Source: Nostoc sp. XA010 (lineage in GTDB: Bacteria; Cyanobacteriota; Cyanobacteriia; Cyanobacteriales; Nostocaceae). Taken from it: a stretch of 64,000 bases of DNA. A model generated the notes under the pieces. The model ran no database searches, had not been told where the DNA came from, and worked only from the letters and a program-made list of their open reading frames with translations. Within the stretch, counting starts at the first letter, position 1; each line of letters starts with the position of its first letter. This document shows, one piece after another, positions 36,260 to 45,532 of this stretch. The stretch covers positions 101,916 through 165,915 of the forward strand of contig NZ_JAIVFX010000016.1 in NCBI RefSeq assembly GCF_020829625.1, in the 5' to 3' direction. A program made the translations under genes and the position numbers.

Positions 36260-39200
36260 ATGGAAAACTCCTCTACTACTCAACCCATAAAACCAAATTC
36301 AGAACAGCAAGAGTCTCATTCAGATGTGACACTCTCCCTGCGTCAGAATGATCAACAAAAAGCCTTGTCTGGAGTTATTGCCCACATCCGCGAGTCTATA
36401 GACATAGATGTGATCTTTAAAATTACAGTCACTGAAGTACGCCAACTTCTGAAAACTGATCGGGTTGGCGTGTTTCGTTTTTATCCCGAATTGGGATGGG
36501 AAGGGGAATTTATCTATGAAGATGTGGGAGCAGAATGGGATTCGGCACTAGCAGCCAAACTGCATGACCACTGCTTTGCTGAAGAGTTTGCAGGCTTATA
36601 TCAGCAAGGTCGGATTAAAGCAATGGCTGATATATATCAAGCTGGTGTCAGTGATTGCCACGTCCAAATGCTAGAAAGATTCCAAGTCCGTGCCAATATA
36701 GCTGCTCCCTTGATGAAAGGTAAAGATTTATGGGGATTGCTGTGTATTCATCAGTGTAGTAGCCCTCGGGAATGGGAAGCGTCAGAAATTGAGTTTGTGC
36801 AACTAATCGCCGCACATCTGGGAGTTGCTTTACAGCAAGCAGATTACCTAGAACAAGTAAAACTACAATCAGCAGAACTAGCACAAGCAAAAGCCAGAGA
36901 AAAAGCAGCTCAATGGCAAAGAACCATAGCCATAACCATTGAGAAAATTCGTCAGTCTCTAGACTTGGAAAACATTTTCCACACAACCACTGGAGAACTT
37001 AGGCATCTGTTAAATGGTGACCGCGTGGCTATTTATCGCTTCAATCCCGATTGGAGCGGTGAATTCGTGTTTGAATCAGTGGCAGAGGGTTGGATTTCCC
37101 TCATAGATGAGCAATTGCAGGGGGCGGAAGTGAGTAAAAACGTCAGTGAATGTAGTGCCAAAGATTTAGCTAAACCTCCAGTCGCTGACACTTACTTACA
37201 AGATACAGAGGGTGGTAGCTTTAGTCGCTGTGAAGTGTACCGTGTTTGTAATGATATTTACAATTCGGGCTTTAGCGACTGCTACATTAAAATCTTAGAG
37301 ATATATCAAGCAAGAGCTTATGTGATCATTGCCATTTACCACGGTCAGAAGCTCTGGGGCTTGCTAGCAGTCTACCAAAATGCCAAAACCCGTGATTGGC
37401 AAAAAGATGAGGTTTACTTGCTTACCCAAGTGGGCACACAATTAGGTGTAGCTTTGCAGCAAGCGGAATTTATCCAACAAATGCAAACCCAAGCAGCAGA
37501 GATTAGCAAAGCTGCCGAAAGACAAAGAGCGTTAGCGAACACCGTAGAAAAAATTCGTCAGTCTCTTGATATTGAAGCTATTTTTAAAACCACAACTCAA
37601 GAAGTCCGTCGGTTATTACAAGTGGAACGAGTAGCAATTTATCGCTTCTATCCTGATTGGAGTGGCGAATTTGTTGCTGATTCTATTGTTGATGGCTGGA
37701 CACCAATGGTTAAGCCGCAGCCTGTGACAGAAGGCGTTTTTGTACAAGGAAAGCAAGCGGGTAAGTATGCACGAAATGAAGTTTTTGTGCCAATTTCTCA
37801 GGGCGAGAAGTTGTGGGGATTGCTAGTAGCTTATCAAAATTCCCAGCCTCGCTATTGGCAAGATGAGGAAATCAACTTATTGGCACAAGTTGGCGCTCAA
37901 TTGGGGGTAGCATTACAGCAAGCTGAGTCTTTGAAACAGATGGAGGTGCAAACCCAAAAACTGGCTCAAGCTGCTGCACGAGAACGGAAAGCAGCCGAAA
38001 GAGAAAAAGCATTAGCCGCAACGGTGGAAAAAATTCGCCAGTCTCTTGACATTCATACCATCTTTGCCACCAGTACAGAAGAAGTCCGGCGACTATTGGA
38101 AGTTGATCGAGTGACAATCTATCGATTCGGGGCTGATTGGAGTGGCGAATTTGTTGCTGAGTCTTTAGCTCAAGGTTGGACACCAATAAGGGAAATTTTA
38201 CCTGTAGTTACAGATGATTACTTACAAGAAACGCAAGGCGGAAGGTTTGCTAATGCCAAAAGTTGTGTCATTAAAGATATTTACAGCACCAATTATTCTA
38301 TTTATCATATTGCCCTGCTTGAGCTAATGCAGGCTAGGGCATATATGATTGTGCCGATTTTTCAGGGTGAGAAACTTTGGGGACTACTAGCAGCTTATCA
38401 AAATATCAAGCCCCGTAATTGGCAAGAGGATGAGGTAGATTTGCTGATGCAGATTGGTACTCAGTTAGGGGTAGGACTTCAACAAGCAGAATTACTCGAA
38501 CAAACTCAACGTCAAAAAGAAGAAATTACCCAGACTCTTAAAGAATTACAGCACACTCAGAGCCAGTTGATTCAAAGTGAAAAAATGGCAGGTTTAGGGC
38601 AGTTAGTTGCTGGTGTAGCACATGAAATTAACAACCCGATTAGTTTCATTTATGGCAACATCACTTATGTTACTGAACATGCCGAAAGTTTATTAAAATT
38701 ACTGCGCCTCTATCAAAAAGAGTATCCTAAGACAACAGGAGAAATTCAAAAGCAAGCAGCAGCACTAGATTTAGATTTCATTAGTGATGACTTGCCTAAA
38801 GTTCTGACTTCAATGAAGATAGGGGCAGATCGGATCTCTCAACTAGTCTTATCATTACGAACTTTTTCTCGACTTGACGAAACAGGAATGAAGCCTATTG
38901 ATCTTCATGAAGGCATGGACAGTACTTTGTTGATTTTACAACATCGACTGCAATTAGAGACTAATTCTTTTGCTATTGAGGTAGTTAAAGAATATGGTGA
39001 ATTACCTCCATTAGTCTGCTATGGGGCCCAGATGAATCAGGTGTTTATGAATATTCTCAACAATGCGATCGATGCACTAGAAAACTCAGCAACTAGTAGA
39101 AAAAAAATTGACAATCCTAAAATTTGGATTCGTACAGAAGTGATATCCGGGAATACGATTCTAATTTGGATTGCTGACAATGGTTGTGGAATTCCAGAGA

Positions 39201-39388
39201 TTAAGCGATCGCGCATTTTTGAACCTTTCTTTACCACCAAACAACCTGGACAAGGTACTGGCTTAGGGTTATCTATTAGCTACCAAATTATTGTGGAAAA
39301 ACACGGCGGTAATATCAAGTGTGTTTCTGAACCTGGCAAAGGCTGTGAGTTCTGGATAGAAATCCCGATGAAACGAACAGTTAGTTAA
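36260..39388 (+). CDS. four-GAF sensor histidine kinase with cyanobacteriochrome-type GAF
   Basis: 1,042 residues. Four GAF domains (about 35-195, 225-405, 425-560, 605-765) are joined by helical linkers that repeat KIRQSLD. The kinase core has VAGVAHEINNPISF (His788) and an ATPase domain ending with GQGTGLGLSISYQI. GAF1 has both cysteines of dual-Cys cyanobacteriochromes: DHCF (Asp103-His104-Cys105-Phe106) and SDCH (Cys133-His134), so it probably binds a bilin. GAF2 keeps the second cysteine as SDCY (Cys341) but no DXCF. GAF3 lacks the bilin loop and GAF4 has SIYH instead of SDCH, so both are probably non-chromophoric. No signal peptide, receiver or membrane span; the output partner is not encoded next to it. 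Light sensing is inferred. Confidence 0.9.
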   Translation: MENSSTTQPIKPNSEQQESHSDVTLSLRQNDQQKALSGVIAHIRESIDIDVIFKITVTEVRQLLKTDRVGVFRFYPELGWEGEFIYEDVGAEWDSALAAKLHDHCFAEEFAGLYQQGRIKAMADIYQAGVSDCHVQMLERFQVRANIAAPLMKGKDLWGLLCIHQCSSPREWEASEIEFVQLIAAHLGVALQQADYLEQVKLQSAELAQAKAREKAAQWQRTIAITIEKIRQSLDLENIFHTTTGELRHLLNGDRVAIYRFNPDWSGEFVFESVAEGWISLIDEQLQGAEVSKNVSECSAKDLAKPPVADTYLQDTEGGSFSRCEVYRVCNDIYNSGFSDCYIKILEIYQARAYVIIAIYHGQKLWGLLAVYQNAKTRDWQKDEVYLLTQVGTQLGVALQQAEFIQQMQTQAAEISKAAERQRALANTVEKIRQSLDIEAIFKTTTQEVRRLLQVERVAIYRFYPDWSGEFVADSIVDGWTPMVKPQPVTEGVFVQGKQAGKYARNEVFVPISQGEKLWGLLVAYQNSQPRYWQDEEINLLAQVGAQLGVALQQAESLKQMEVQTQKLAQAAARERKAAEREKALAATVEKIRQSLDIHTIFATSTEEVRRLLEVDRVTIYRFGADWSGEFVAESLAQGWTPIREILPVVTDDYLQETQGGRFANAKSCVIKDIYSTNYSIYHIALLELMQARAYMIVPIFQGEKLWGLLAAYQNIKPRNWQEDEVDLLMQIGTQLGVGLQQAELLEQTQRQKEEITQTLKELQHTQSQLIQSEKMAGLGQLVAGVAHEINNPISFIYGNITYVTEHAESLLKLLRLYQKEYPKTTGEIQKQAAALDLDFISDDLPKVLTSMKIGADRISQLVLSLRTFSRLDETGMKPIDLHEGMDSTLLILQHRLQLETNSFAIEVVKEYGELPPLVCYGAQMNQVFMNILNNAIDALENSATSRKKIDNPKIWIRTEVISGNTILIWIADNGCGIPEIKRSRIFEPFFTTKQPGQGTGLGLSISYQIIVEKHGGNIKCVSEPGKGCEFWIEIPMKRTVS

Positions 39389-39409
39389 AAAAATCAGGCT
39401 ATGCCAACT

Positions 39410-39485
39410 CTTGGAGACGCTACGCGTAGCTTGCTTCTCCAAAGGAGTACGGCGGGCTTGTCTACGAAACGCTAACGCCAACGCC
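39410..39485. repeat. GC-rich dispersed repeat with palindromes
   Basis: GGAGACGCTACGCGTAGCTT and the following CTTCTCC form a palindrome, and CGAAACGCTAACGCCAACGC follows. It is similar in character to repeats near 35700 and 57790. Confidence 0.5.
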
Positions 39486-39636
39486 TAAGCTTTTTTAACT
39501 AACCACAGAGGCTCAGAGAACACAGAGTAAGGAGAGGGCGATCGCAGAGTTTTGGAACTGCCTAGCCTACTATAGTTATCGCCTCTATGCTCAGGCAATT
39601 TATGAGAAACTAAAAGATATTACAAAAAAATAATTT

Positions 39637-39867
39637 ATGTTAGGTCTGGAAAGAATTACATTTAATCCTCACATTATGGCGGGACAAGCGTGCATTCGCA
39701 GGATGCGGATTCCAGTTTCATTGGTGGTTAATTTGATAGCTAATGGCAAACCTGTAGAGGAGATTTTAGAAGAATATCCTGATTTAGAGCCAGAGGATAT
39801 TCGTCAATCTTTACTTTACGCAGGTTGGTTAACTCAAAAACGGGTTTATCCCTTCAAAACGGCTTAA
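39637..39867 (+). CDS. DUF433 family antitoxin, orphan
   Basis: 76 residues. DUF433 pattern: ITFNPHIMAGQACIRRMRIPVSLVVNLIANG, then EEILEEYPDLEPEDIRQSLLYAG, the VapB-like winged helix commonly paired with a DUF5615 PIN-like toxin. No DUF5615 gene follows; the next 680 bases hold broken toxin-antitoxin genes of other families. ATG at 39637. It may persist as an orphan regulator or antidote. Confidence 0.85.
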   Translation: MLGLERITFNPHIMAGQACIRRMRIPVSLVVNLIANGKPVEEILEEYPDLEPEDIRQSLLYAGWLTQKRVYPFKTA

Positions 39868-39928
39868 TAGCGATCGTCTACTCCAAATCTTCTATACTTG
39901 TACTATGTAAAGGTAATCAAATTCTCTA

Positions 39929-40154
39929 TGATTACAAACACTAATACCTAAATCAAAACCAATCAATACCCATTTGCTCAAGAATTAATCACAGATACTC
40001 AAGGTACATTGTAAAGTAATTATCGATTTTCAAGACTATCTACGCTTATTAGAAGCAATTGAAGATGAAGGATTGATATTAGCCATCAAGGAAGCATAAC
40101 AAGAAATACCAACTAAATATTAATGAAGCATTAGCCGAATTAGAAAGCGAGTGA
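39929..40154 (+). pseudogene. broken Phd/RelB-type antitoxin
   Basis: Conceptual reading across frames gives TNQYPFAQELITDTQGTL, then KVIIDFQDYLRLLEAIEDEG, then LILAIKEA and EALAELESE before TGA at 40152-40154. This is the type of a RelE-partner antitoxin. It has at least two in-frame stops plus frameshifts near 40017 and 40110, so no full protein can be made. Confidence 0.7.
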
Positions 40155-40420
40155 ATACCCAGTATCTCTCCAGCTTTATTAAAGATTTAAAAGCACTCAA
40201 AAGTAGACCTTACTATGAGACGATTAAAGTACTTGCTTTTGAATAAATACCACAAATAGCTAACTTTGACGAAATTACTAATATCAAAAAGCTACAAGGA
40301 TATGATGATATTTATCGTATTCGTATAGGTGATTATCAGATCGAAATTATATTTGACGGTGAAACACTAATATTTCAGCGTGTGCTACATCGTAAGGATA
40401 TTTATCGATATTTTCCTAAG
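40151..40420 (+). pseudogene. broken RelE/ParE-family toxin
   Basis: From the GTG at 40151, overlapping the antitoxin stop as in intact modules: SSFIKDLKALKSRPYYETIK, VLAFE, then TAA at 40244-40246. The same frame continues IPQIANFDEITNIKKLQGYD, DIYRIRIGDYQIEIIF, ILHRK-like VLHRKDIYRYFP. The RelE/ParE fold is recognisable from KKLQGYDDIYRIRIGDYQI. A single nonsense codon splits it. Confidence 0.75.
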
Positions 40421-40545
40421 GTTTCTGGTGTAGATACTTTTCCAATACGTTCAGTTTCAGAAATAAGATTAGTCAGAAAACTAGGTCAACTCTCCGACTC
40501 AGAAATGCAACTTGTTTGAAAAGTTATAGATATTAATTTAAATTA
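40421..40545 (+). pseudogene. C-terminal scrap of a MazF/PemK-type toxin
   Basis: Continuing in the frame of the RelE remnant with no gap: FPIRSVSEIRLVRKLGQLSD, SEMQLV, stop (TGA at 40517-40519), KVIDINLN, stop. This resembles the end of MazF-family endoribonucleases (QIRTVDKSRLxxKLGxLS...M..V..AL.I). Only about 40 residues remain. It abuts the RelE end, so two toxin genes appear to have been joined by deletion. Confidence 0.5.
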
Positions 40546-40549
40546 GTTT

Positions 40550-41182
40550 ATGTCTAATCAACTTTCGATATGGTCAGATGGGAATGATAAAACCAATATG
40601 CAGGGTGAACAGTTACCTATGCCCGATGCTGAAGTAATGTTTTACTATAATTTCTTTGATAATAATGAGAGTAACCAATTACTTGTTGAATTATATAAAA
40701 CTATTTTTTGGCAGCAACAATCCACAATAATTTTTGGTAAGAAAGTGAACTTACCAAGGCTTACGGCTTGGTATGGAGAACCAGATAAATCTTACTCATA
40801 CTCTAAAATAACAATGGAACCTATTTTGTGGACTCCTCTATTAATCAAGATTAAATCTAAAATTGAATCTTTATCTGAAATTAAATTCAATAGTGTATTA
40901 CTGAATCTATATCGAGATGGTAAAGACAGCGTAGCTTGGCATAGTGATGATGAACCAGAACTTGGAAAAAACCCTGTAATTGCTTCTGTAAGTTTTGGAG
41001 TCCCTCGTCGTTTTATGTTTAGACACAAAACAAAAAAAGAATTAAAGTACGAAATTAAACTGACTCATGGAAGTTTATTAATGATGACGGGAACTACACA
41101 GCATTTCTGGCAACATCAAATACCTAAAATGAACAAACTTACACAACCAAGAATAAATCTTACCTTTAGGCAAATTACCTGA
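40550..41182 (+). CDS. alkB: AlkB-type alpha-ketoglutarate-dependent dioxygenase
   Basis: 210 residues. Fe(II)/2-oxoglutarate oxygenase of the AlkB (ALKBH2/3-like) branch, which removes alkyl groups from 1-methyladenine and 3-methylcytosine in DNA or RNA. The metal ligands are His131 and Asp133 in AWHSDDE and His189 in WQHQIPK; 2-oxoglutarate-binding arginines are in RINLTFR (Arg201, Arg207). The substrate-side LPRLTAWYGEPDKSYSYS and SVLLNLYRDGKDSVAWHSDD fit the family. ATG at 40550, five bases after the last toxin-remnant stop codon. Confidence 0.92.
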   Translation: MSNQLSIWSDGNDKTNMQGEQLPMPDAEVMFYYNFFDNNESNQLLVELYKTIFWQQQSTIIFGKKVNLPRLTAWYGEPDKSYSYSKITMEPILWTPLLIKIKSKIESLSEIKFNSVLLNLYRDGKDSVAWHSDDEPELGKNPVIASVSFGVPRRFMFRHKTKKELKYEIKLTHGSLLMMTGTTQHFWQHQIPKMNKLTQPRINLTFRQIT

Positions 41183-41192
41183 GCAAAATATC

Positions 41193-41232
41193 TAAAAAAC
41201 TTGCCTTAGAAGCATCACACCCCCAAGGCAAG
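41193..41232 (-). terminator. intrinsic terminator of the pnt operon
   Basis: On the minus strand an 8-bp stem CTTGCCTT/AAGGCAAG (41225-41232 with 41200-41207) is followed by GTTTTTTAGA. It lies about 40 bases past the pntB stop and just after the convergent alkB end. Confidence 0.7.
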
Positions 41233-41273
41233 CCAACTCTCTAAATTATTTACTCCGCGCCCTTCGCGGTTCG

Positions 41274-42680
41274 TTAAAGTTGCTTCACTTCCGAAACCAA
41301 CTTCGCCACCATATCCTTAGCACTACCAAAAAGCATCGTAGTTTTATCCTTGTAGAACAACTCATTATCTACACCGGCAAAACCCGTACTCATCCCACGC
41401 TTAATTACAATCGTCTGCTTCGCACGATCTACTTCCAAAATCGGCATACCATAAATCGGGCTATTTGTATCACTCCGCGCCGCCGGATTTACCACATCAT
41501 TTGCCCCAATTACTAAAGCCACATCCGCTTGATCAAACTGGGGATTAATATCATCCATGTCATACAACTGCGTATAAGGCACATTTGCCTCTGCCAACAA
41601 CACATTCATGTGCCCCGGCATTCTCCCAGCAACGGGATGAATGGCATACTTGACATCAACGCCCATTTTTTCTAACTGATCTGATAATTCCCGGACGCTA
41701 TGTTGCGCTTGGGCAACTGCCATACCATAACCGGGCACAATTACCACAGAACGGGCATAACCCAACATCATCGCCCCTTCTTCAGGATCAATGCTGCGGA
41801 CGGTTTGATCAGTTGCACCACCGCTAGCAGCAGCACCACTAGAACTAGAACCAGTACCAAAAGCGCTGAACAGCACACTAAATAAGGAGCGGTTCATCGC
41901 CTTACACATAATCTCGGTGAGAATTAACCCGGAGGCTCCCACCAAAGCACCAGCGATGATTAACATATTGTTCATCACCACGAACCCAGCCGCCGCCGCC
42001 GCCACGCCTGACAACGAGTTCAACAGCGAGATTACCACGGGCATATCGCCGCCACCAATGGGGATGACGAACATCACGCCCAACACTAAAGAAACGGCAA
42101 CGACTCCCAAGAATATGGGTAAGCTATCTGGTGTGATGATTAAGTAGGCACTACCTACTACATAAGCACCCAGAAGCAAGAGGTTAAATGGTTGCTGGAA
42201 TGAAAATGTAATCGGGGAACCGCTAATTAAACCTTGCAATTTGGCAAAGGCTAAAAAACTACCTGTGAAGGTAACACCACCGATTAACACATCCAACAGG
42301 ATGGAAATGTTGACATCTAGGGGTATCGATTGAGAACTATCTAATAACCGCCAGAATTCGGCAACGGCTACTAATGCCGAAGCCGCACCGCCCAAACCGT
42401 TGAGTAAACCCACCATTTGGGGCATTTCGGTCATTTGGACTTTGTAGGCAATGATCGCACCAATTCCCGATCCAATCGCCAAGCCCAACAATATCATCTC
42501 GTAGTTCAACACATGTTGATCCAGCATTGTTGCCACAATTGCCAGCAGCATCCCCACAGCCGCTACGATATTACCGTTCCGCGCTGTAGCAGGTGATCCC
42601 AGCTTTTTCAAGCCCAGAATGAATAACGATGCAGCGACTAAGTACGTCAGCTGAATGCCAGTTGGTAAAAAGTCGCTCAC
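41274..42680 (-). CDS. pntB: NAD(P) transhydrogenase subunit beta
   Basis: 468 residues. Proton-translocating transhydrogenase beta subunit: about eight or nine membrane helices, then the NADP-binding domain III with VIVPGYGMAVAQAQHSV, GRMPGHMNVLLAEA and ALVIGANDVVNPAAR. With PntAA and PntAB it transfers hydride between NADH and NADP+ coupled to proton movement. GTG start at 42680, sharing four bases (GTGA) with the end of pntAB, so the two are translationally coupled. A terminator follows. It is last in the three-gene operon. Confidence 0.95.
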   Translation of the reverse strand: MSDFLPTGIQLTYLVAASLFILGLKKLGSPATARNGNIVAAVGMLLAIVATMLDQHVLNYEMILLGLAIGSGIGAIIAYKVQMTEMPQMVGLLNGLGGAASALVAVAEFWRLLDSSQSIPLDVNISILLDVLIGGVTFTGSFLAFAKLQGLISGSPITFSFQQPFNLLLLGAYVVGSAYLIITPDSLPIFLGVVAVSLVLGVMFVIPIGGGDMPVVISLLNSLSGVAAAAAGFVVMNNMLIIAGALVGASGLILTEIMCKAMNRSLFSVLFSAFGTGSSSSGAAASGGATDQTVRSIDPEEGAMMLGYARSVVIVPGYGMAVAQAQHSVRELSDQLEKMGVDVKYAIHPVAGRMPGHMNVLLAEANVPYTQLYDMDDINPQFDQADVALVIGANDVVNPAARSDTNSPIYGMPILEVDRAKQTIVIKRGMSTGFAGVDNELFYKDKTTMLFGSAKDMVAKLVSEVKQL

Positions 42681-42970
42681 GCCTTAATCTCCTTCTTCTT
42701 GAACATTTGCAACATTCTGTCTGTCACTAAAAAACCACCCACAACGTTGATTGTTGCCAATACCACAGCAATCAAACCGAGAATTACTGATACACTTGTG
42801 TCTCTCGCACCAGCAGCAACTATTGCTCCAAGTACCGCAATTCCAGAAATCGCGTTTGAGCCTGACATTAATGGTGTGTGTAGAGTCGGTGGGATTTTAT
42901 TGATGACTTCAAAACCGATAAAAGATGCTAAAACAAATACAAACAAAGCAGCAAGTAATGCCTCTGTCAT
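42677..42970 (-). CDS. pntAB: NAD(P) transhydrogenase alpha subunit, membrane part
   Basis: 97 residues from the ATG at 42970 (AAGGAG about ten bases before); the frame runs 24 codons further upstream, but that part is not family-like. Three membrane helices with FIGFEVINKIPPTLHTPLMS and GSNAISGIAVLGAI. This is the short membrane part of the alpha chain, separate from the NAD-binding part as in cyanobacteria. It overlaps pntB by four bases. Confidence 0.93.
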   Translation of the reverse strand: MTEALLAALFVFVLASFIGFEVINKIPPTLHTPLMSGSNAISGIAVLGAIVAAGARDTSVSVILGLIAVVLATINVVGGFLVTDRMLQMFKKKEIKA

Positions 42971-43033
42971 GAAATCAAAACTCCTTGTATAAATGGGAAT
43001 GGGGCAATTCAATTTTGGATTGAATTCCAATCT

Positions 43034-43054
43034 AAAATCCAAAATCTAAAATTC
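43034..43054. repeat. AAAATCC/AAAATCT short tandem repeat
   Basis: Three 7-bp units in the spacer between pntAA and pntAB, the same unit as at 26952-26986. Confidence 0.7.
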
Positions 43055-43068
43055 TTACTTCCCATTCC

Positions 43069-44241
43069 CTAATTAACCGCCGGTTGTTGAGTATTCAAAG
43101 CTTGTAGCGCATCCCGCACTCGTTGATTGCGAATTTCACCTGCGTGGGTAACGCAAGCTGCATCAACGATGTCGTCGCTAAAGTCCACCTGCAAAGCTTT
43201 GTCTTTAATTAGCAATTGCATCAAGGAAGTTACGTTCTTGGCATACAATTGGCTGGCGTGAATTGGCATCGATGATGGAAGATTGATAGGGCCGATAATT
43301 GTTACGCCGTTCCAGACAATATCTTTACCTGGTTCTGTGCAGGCGCAGTTACCACCTTGTTCAGCAGCCAAATCCACAATCACTGAACCTGGTTTCATTT
43401 GTGCCACCATTTCTTCTGTAACTAGCCGTGGTGCTTGTCTCCCAGGAACTTGGGCGGTAGTAATCACTACATCAGAATTTTTGACGTGTTCGGCGACAAC
43501 TTCTTGAGTGCGTTGTTTGCTAGCCTCAGAAATTTCCTTGGCGTAACCACCAGCAGCGACGGTTTCTTCTTCTAATTTGACTTCAACGAATTTTGCCCCT
43601 AAGCTTTGCACTTCTTCTTTGACGGCGGGACGGATATCAAAGGCTTCTACCACTGCTCCCAAACGTCTAGCGGTGGCGATCGCTTGCAATCCGGCTACAC
43701 CAGCGCCCATAATAAATACTTTCGCTGGAGCGATCGTGCCTGCGGCTGTGGTTAACATCGGAAAATATTTCGGTAATGCAGCTGCGGCAATTAATACAGC
43801 CTTGTAACCTGCTAATGAAGCTTGCGAGGACAAAGCATCCATACTTTGCGCCCTGGTAGTACGGGGAATCATTTCCATACTCAAGGCTGTGACTTTCCGA
43901 TTTGCTAGTTGCTGTGCTACAACCGGATTTCCCAAGGGATTGAGGAAACTGAGTAATACAGCCCCTTCCTTTAAAAAATCAATTTCTGAGCGTCCATCTT
44001 CTCGTTCTTGTGGGGGGCTAACTTTCAACAGAATATCTGTTTCGCCCCATAATTTGGCAGTATCGCTGATTATTGTGGCTCCTGCGGCTTCATAGTCAGA
44101 ATCGCTGAAAAATGATCGTTCTCCTGCACCTGTTTCTACCCAAACTTCCAAACCTTGTTTTACCAATCGAGCAACGGTGTCAGGAATTAATGCCACACGA
44201 CGTTCACAAACTTCAATTTCTTTAGCAACTGCTATTCTCAT
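43069..44241 (-). CDS. pntAA: NAD(P) transhydrogenase alpha subunit, NAD-binding part
   Basis: 390 residues from the ATG at 44241, chosen because AGGAG lies six bases upstream and MRIAVAKEIEVCERRVALIP is the family start; the open frame runs 12 codons further. Alanine dehydrogenase/PntA fold with the NAD site IMGAGVAGLQAIATARRLGA, the RQD-type loop (SMDALSSQASLAGYKAV) and PGRQAPRLVTEEMV. First gene of the operon pntAA-pntAB-pntB on the minus strand, with a 98-base spacer before pntAB. Confidence 0.94.
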   Translation of the reverse strand: MRIAVAKEIEVCERRVALIPDTVARLVKQGLEVWVETGAGERSFFSDSDYEAAGATIISDTAKLWGETDILLKVSPPQEREDGRSEIDFLKEGAVLLSFLNPLGNPVVAQQLANRKVTALSMEMIPRTTRAQSMDALSSQASLAGYKAVLIAAAALPKYFPMLTTAAGTIAPAKVFIMGAGVAGLQAIATARRLGAVVEAFDIRPAVKEEVQSLGAKFVEVKLEEETVAAGGYAKEISEASKQRTQEVVAEHVKNSDVVITTAQVPGRQAPRLVTEEMVAQMKPGSVIVDLAAEQGGNCACTEPGKDIVWNGVTIIGPINLPSSMPIHASQLYAKNVTSLMQLLIKDKALQVDFSDDIVDAACVTHAGEIRNQRVRDALQALNTQQPAVN

Positions 44242-45002
44242 GAAATCTCCTGAAGATAAATACCTAATCTCTGCCAAGTAAGCGATTGTCTAGAAGAGGG
44301 ATATCCCGCACTCATAGTACTTAGGCAGGAACATCACCCATGAATTTTACTTCTAGATTGAACCTTGAAACTTTCCTCTCCTACTCTTAGCTATCCAGGC
44401 AAAGCCTGACTTTGCCGCTCGCAGATGTCATATTTTCAGATAGTTGCAAACAGGGTTACGTATTGCACATCCTAAATTGATTCCCAAATTTTGCATCTTT
44501 ATCTTCAGCTTATTTTCGGGATTGAAAAATTTTGGTATTCCTTTCTTATAGAGTAATATTGACCAAATTTTGAAAGCTTTATAATTTCCCAATTAAATTT
44601 TAATGATTACGACTTTGATTCCAACTTATTTTAATCAATTTAGCCCAACTTAACTGGCGATCGCTAATGGCACGCCTCAATTTTTATAACAAAATTCTCC
44701 AATTTAGATACATTTGTACATATTTGGAAACATAATCCAATCCCGGCTGTGTTTATATTGAGTTCAAAATTTGACCAACTTAGTTATCAAATCAGGACTC
44801 TGTAAGGGTAATGAAGTAAATCGAGTATATGGTAAATTTATAACTAAATAATTTTGCTGTCGCCCGAAGCTCAGTGGGGATGGCACTTTTTTTTGTTATT
44901 GAACGTCAATTGTCAGGAAGTCAGTAGTAAAGTTTAGTAACGAATACTAACACACAGTTATTTTAGATAACAGATTTATATTTTGGTAGAGGAAGCCTGA
45001 TT
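44242..45002. other. 760-bp intergenic region between divergent pntAA and DUF2808 gene
   Basis: AT-rich, no gene. A possible weak stem TGTCGCCC...GGGGATGGCA (44857-44884) followed by eight Ts could be the end of a small RNA. Promoters for both flanking genes must be here. Confidence 0.35.
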
Positions 45003-45515
45003 ATGCGACGTTTACTTTCTGCTTTAGCCGTGACTAGCTTTTTAGTTACTGGATTACCAGCCTTGACTTGGGCGCAAAGCTTACCTGGATTTACACTGTT
45101 TAGCGGCGTCAAACAAGAAAATCAGCTGCCCTTTAGGTTAGATTTTGGTGGACAAGCCAATGGTTGGGATCGATACATATTAAGGATTCCAGCCCAAAAG
45201 ATGAAATTGGCTGTTGGTCAATTTGCCATTACTTACCCTGATTATTACAAAGGAACTTTTGACCAAAAAAAAATTGAAGTCCGAGTCAAAGGTAAAGCAG
45301 TTCCGCTTTCTGAGGTGAAGTGGGACAAAGAAGGTAAGCTGATTAATATTTTTCCCCAAGAGCCAGTACCAGCAGGTAGTCCAGTTGAGGTAGTCTTATC
45401 TAACGTGAAAAACCCAGCCTTCGGCGGAGTTTACTATTTTCGCTGTCAAGTTCTCTCCCCTGGCGATGTGCCACTATTGCGCTACATGGGAACATGGATT
45501 TTGAGCATCAATTAA
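45003..45515 (+). CDS. DUF2808 exported protein
   Basis: 170 residues. Signal peptide to about residue 25 (LLSALAVTSFLVTGLPALTWA, then QS). The mature part has the DUF2808 pattern: FTLFSGVKQENQLPFRLDFG, YILRIPAQKMKLAVGQFAIT, YPDYYKGTFD, and a final GGVYYFRCQVLSPGDVPLLRY. A family known mostly from cyanobacteria, periplasmic, function unknown. ATG at 45003 with AGAGGAAG upstream. A MITE sits 17 bases after its stop. Confidence 0.88.
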   Translation: MRRLLSALAVTSFLVTGLPALTWAQSLPGFTLFSGVKQENQLPFRLDFGGQANGWDRYILRIPAQKMKLAVGQFAITYPDYYKGTFDQKKIEVRVKGKAVPLSEVKWDKEGKLINIFPQEPVPAGSPVEVVLSNVKNPAFGGVYYFRCQVLSPGDVPLLRYMGTWILSIN

Positions 45516-45532
45516 GAGTGGGGAGTGGGGAG

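Noticed and set aside
44857..44892. Small RNA with terminator upstream of the DUF2808 gene
   Set aside because: The stem has mismatches and bulges; the T run alone is not enough to call an RNA.
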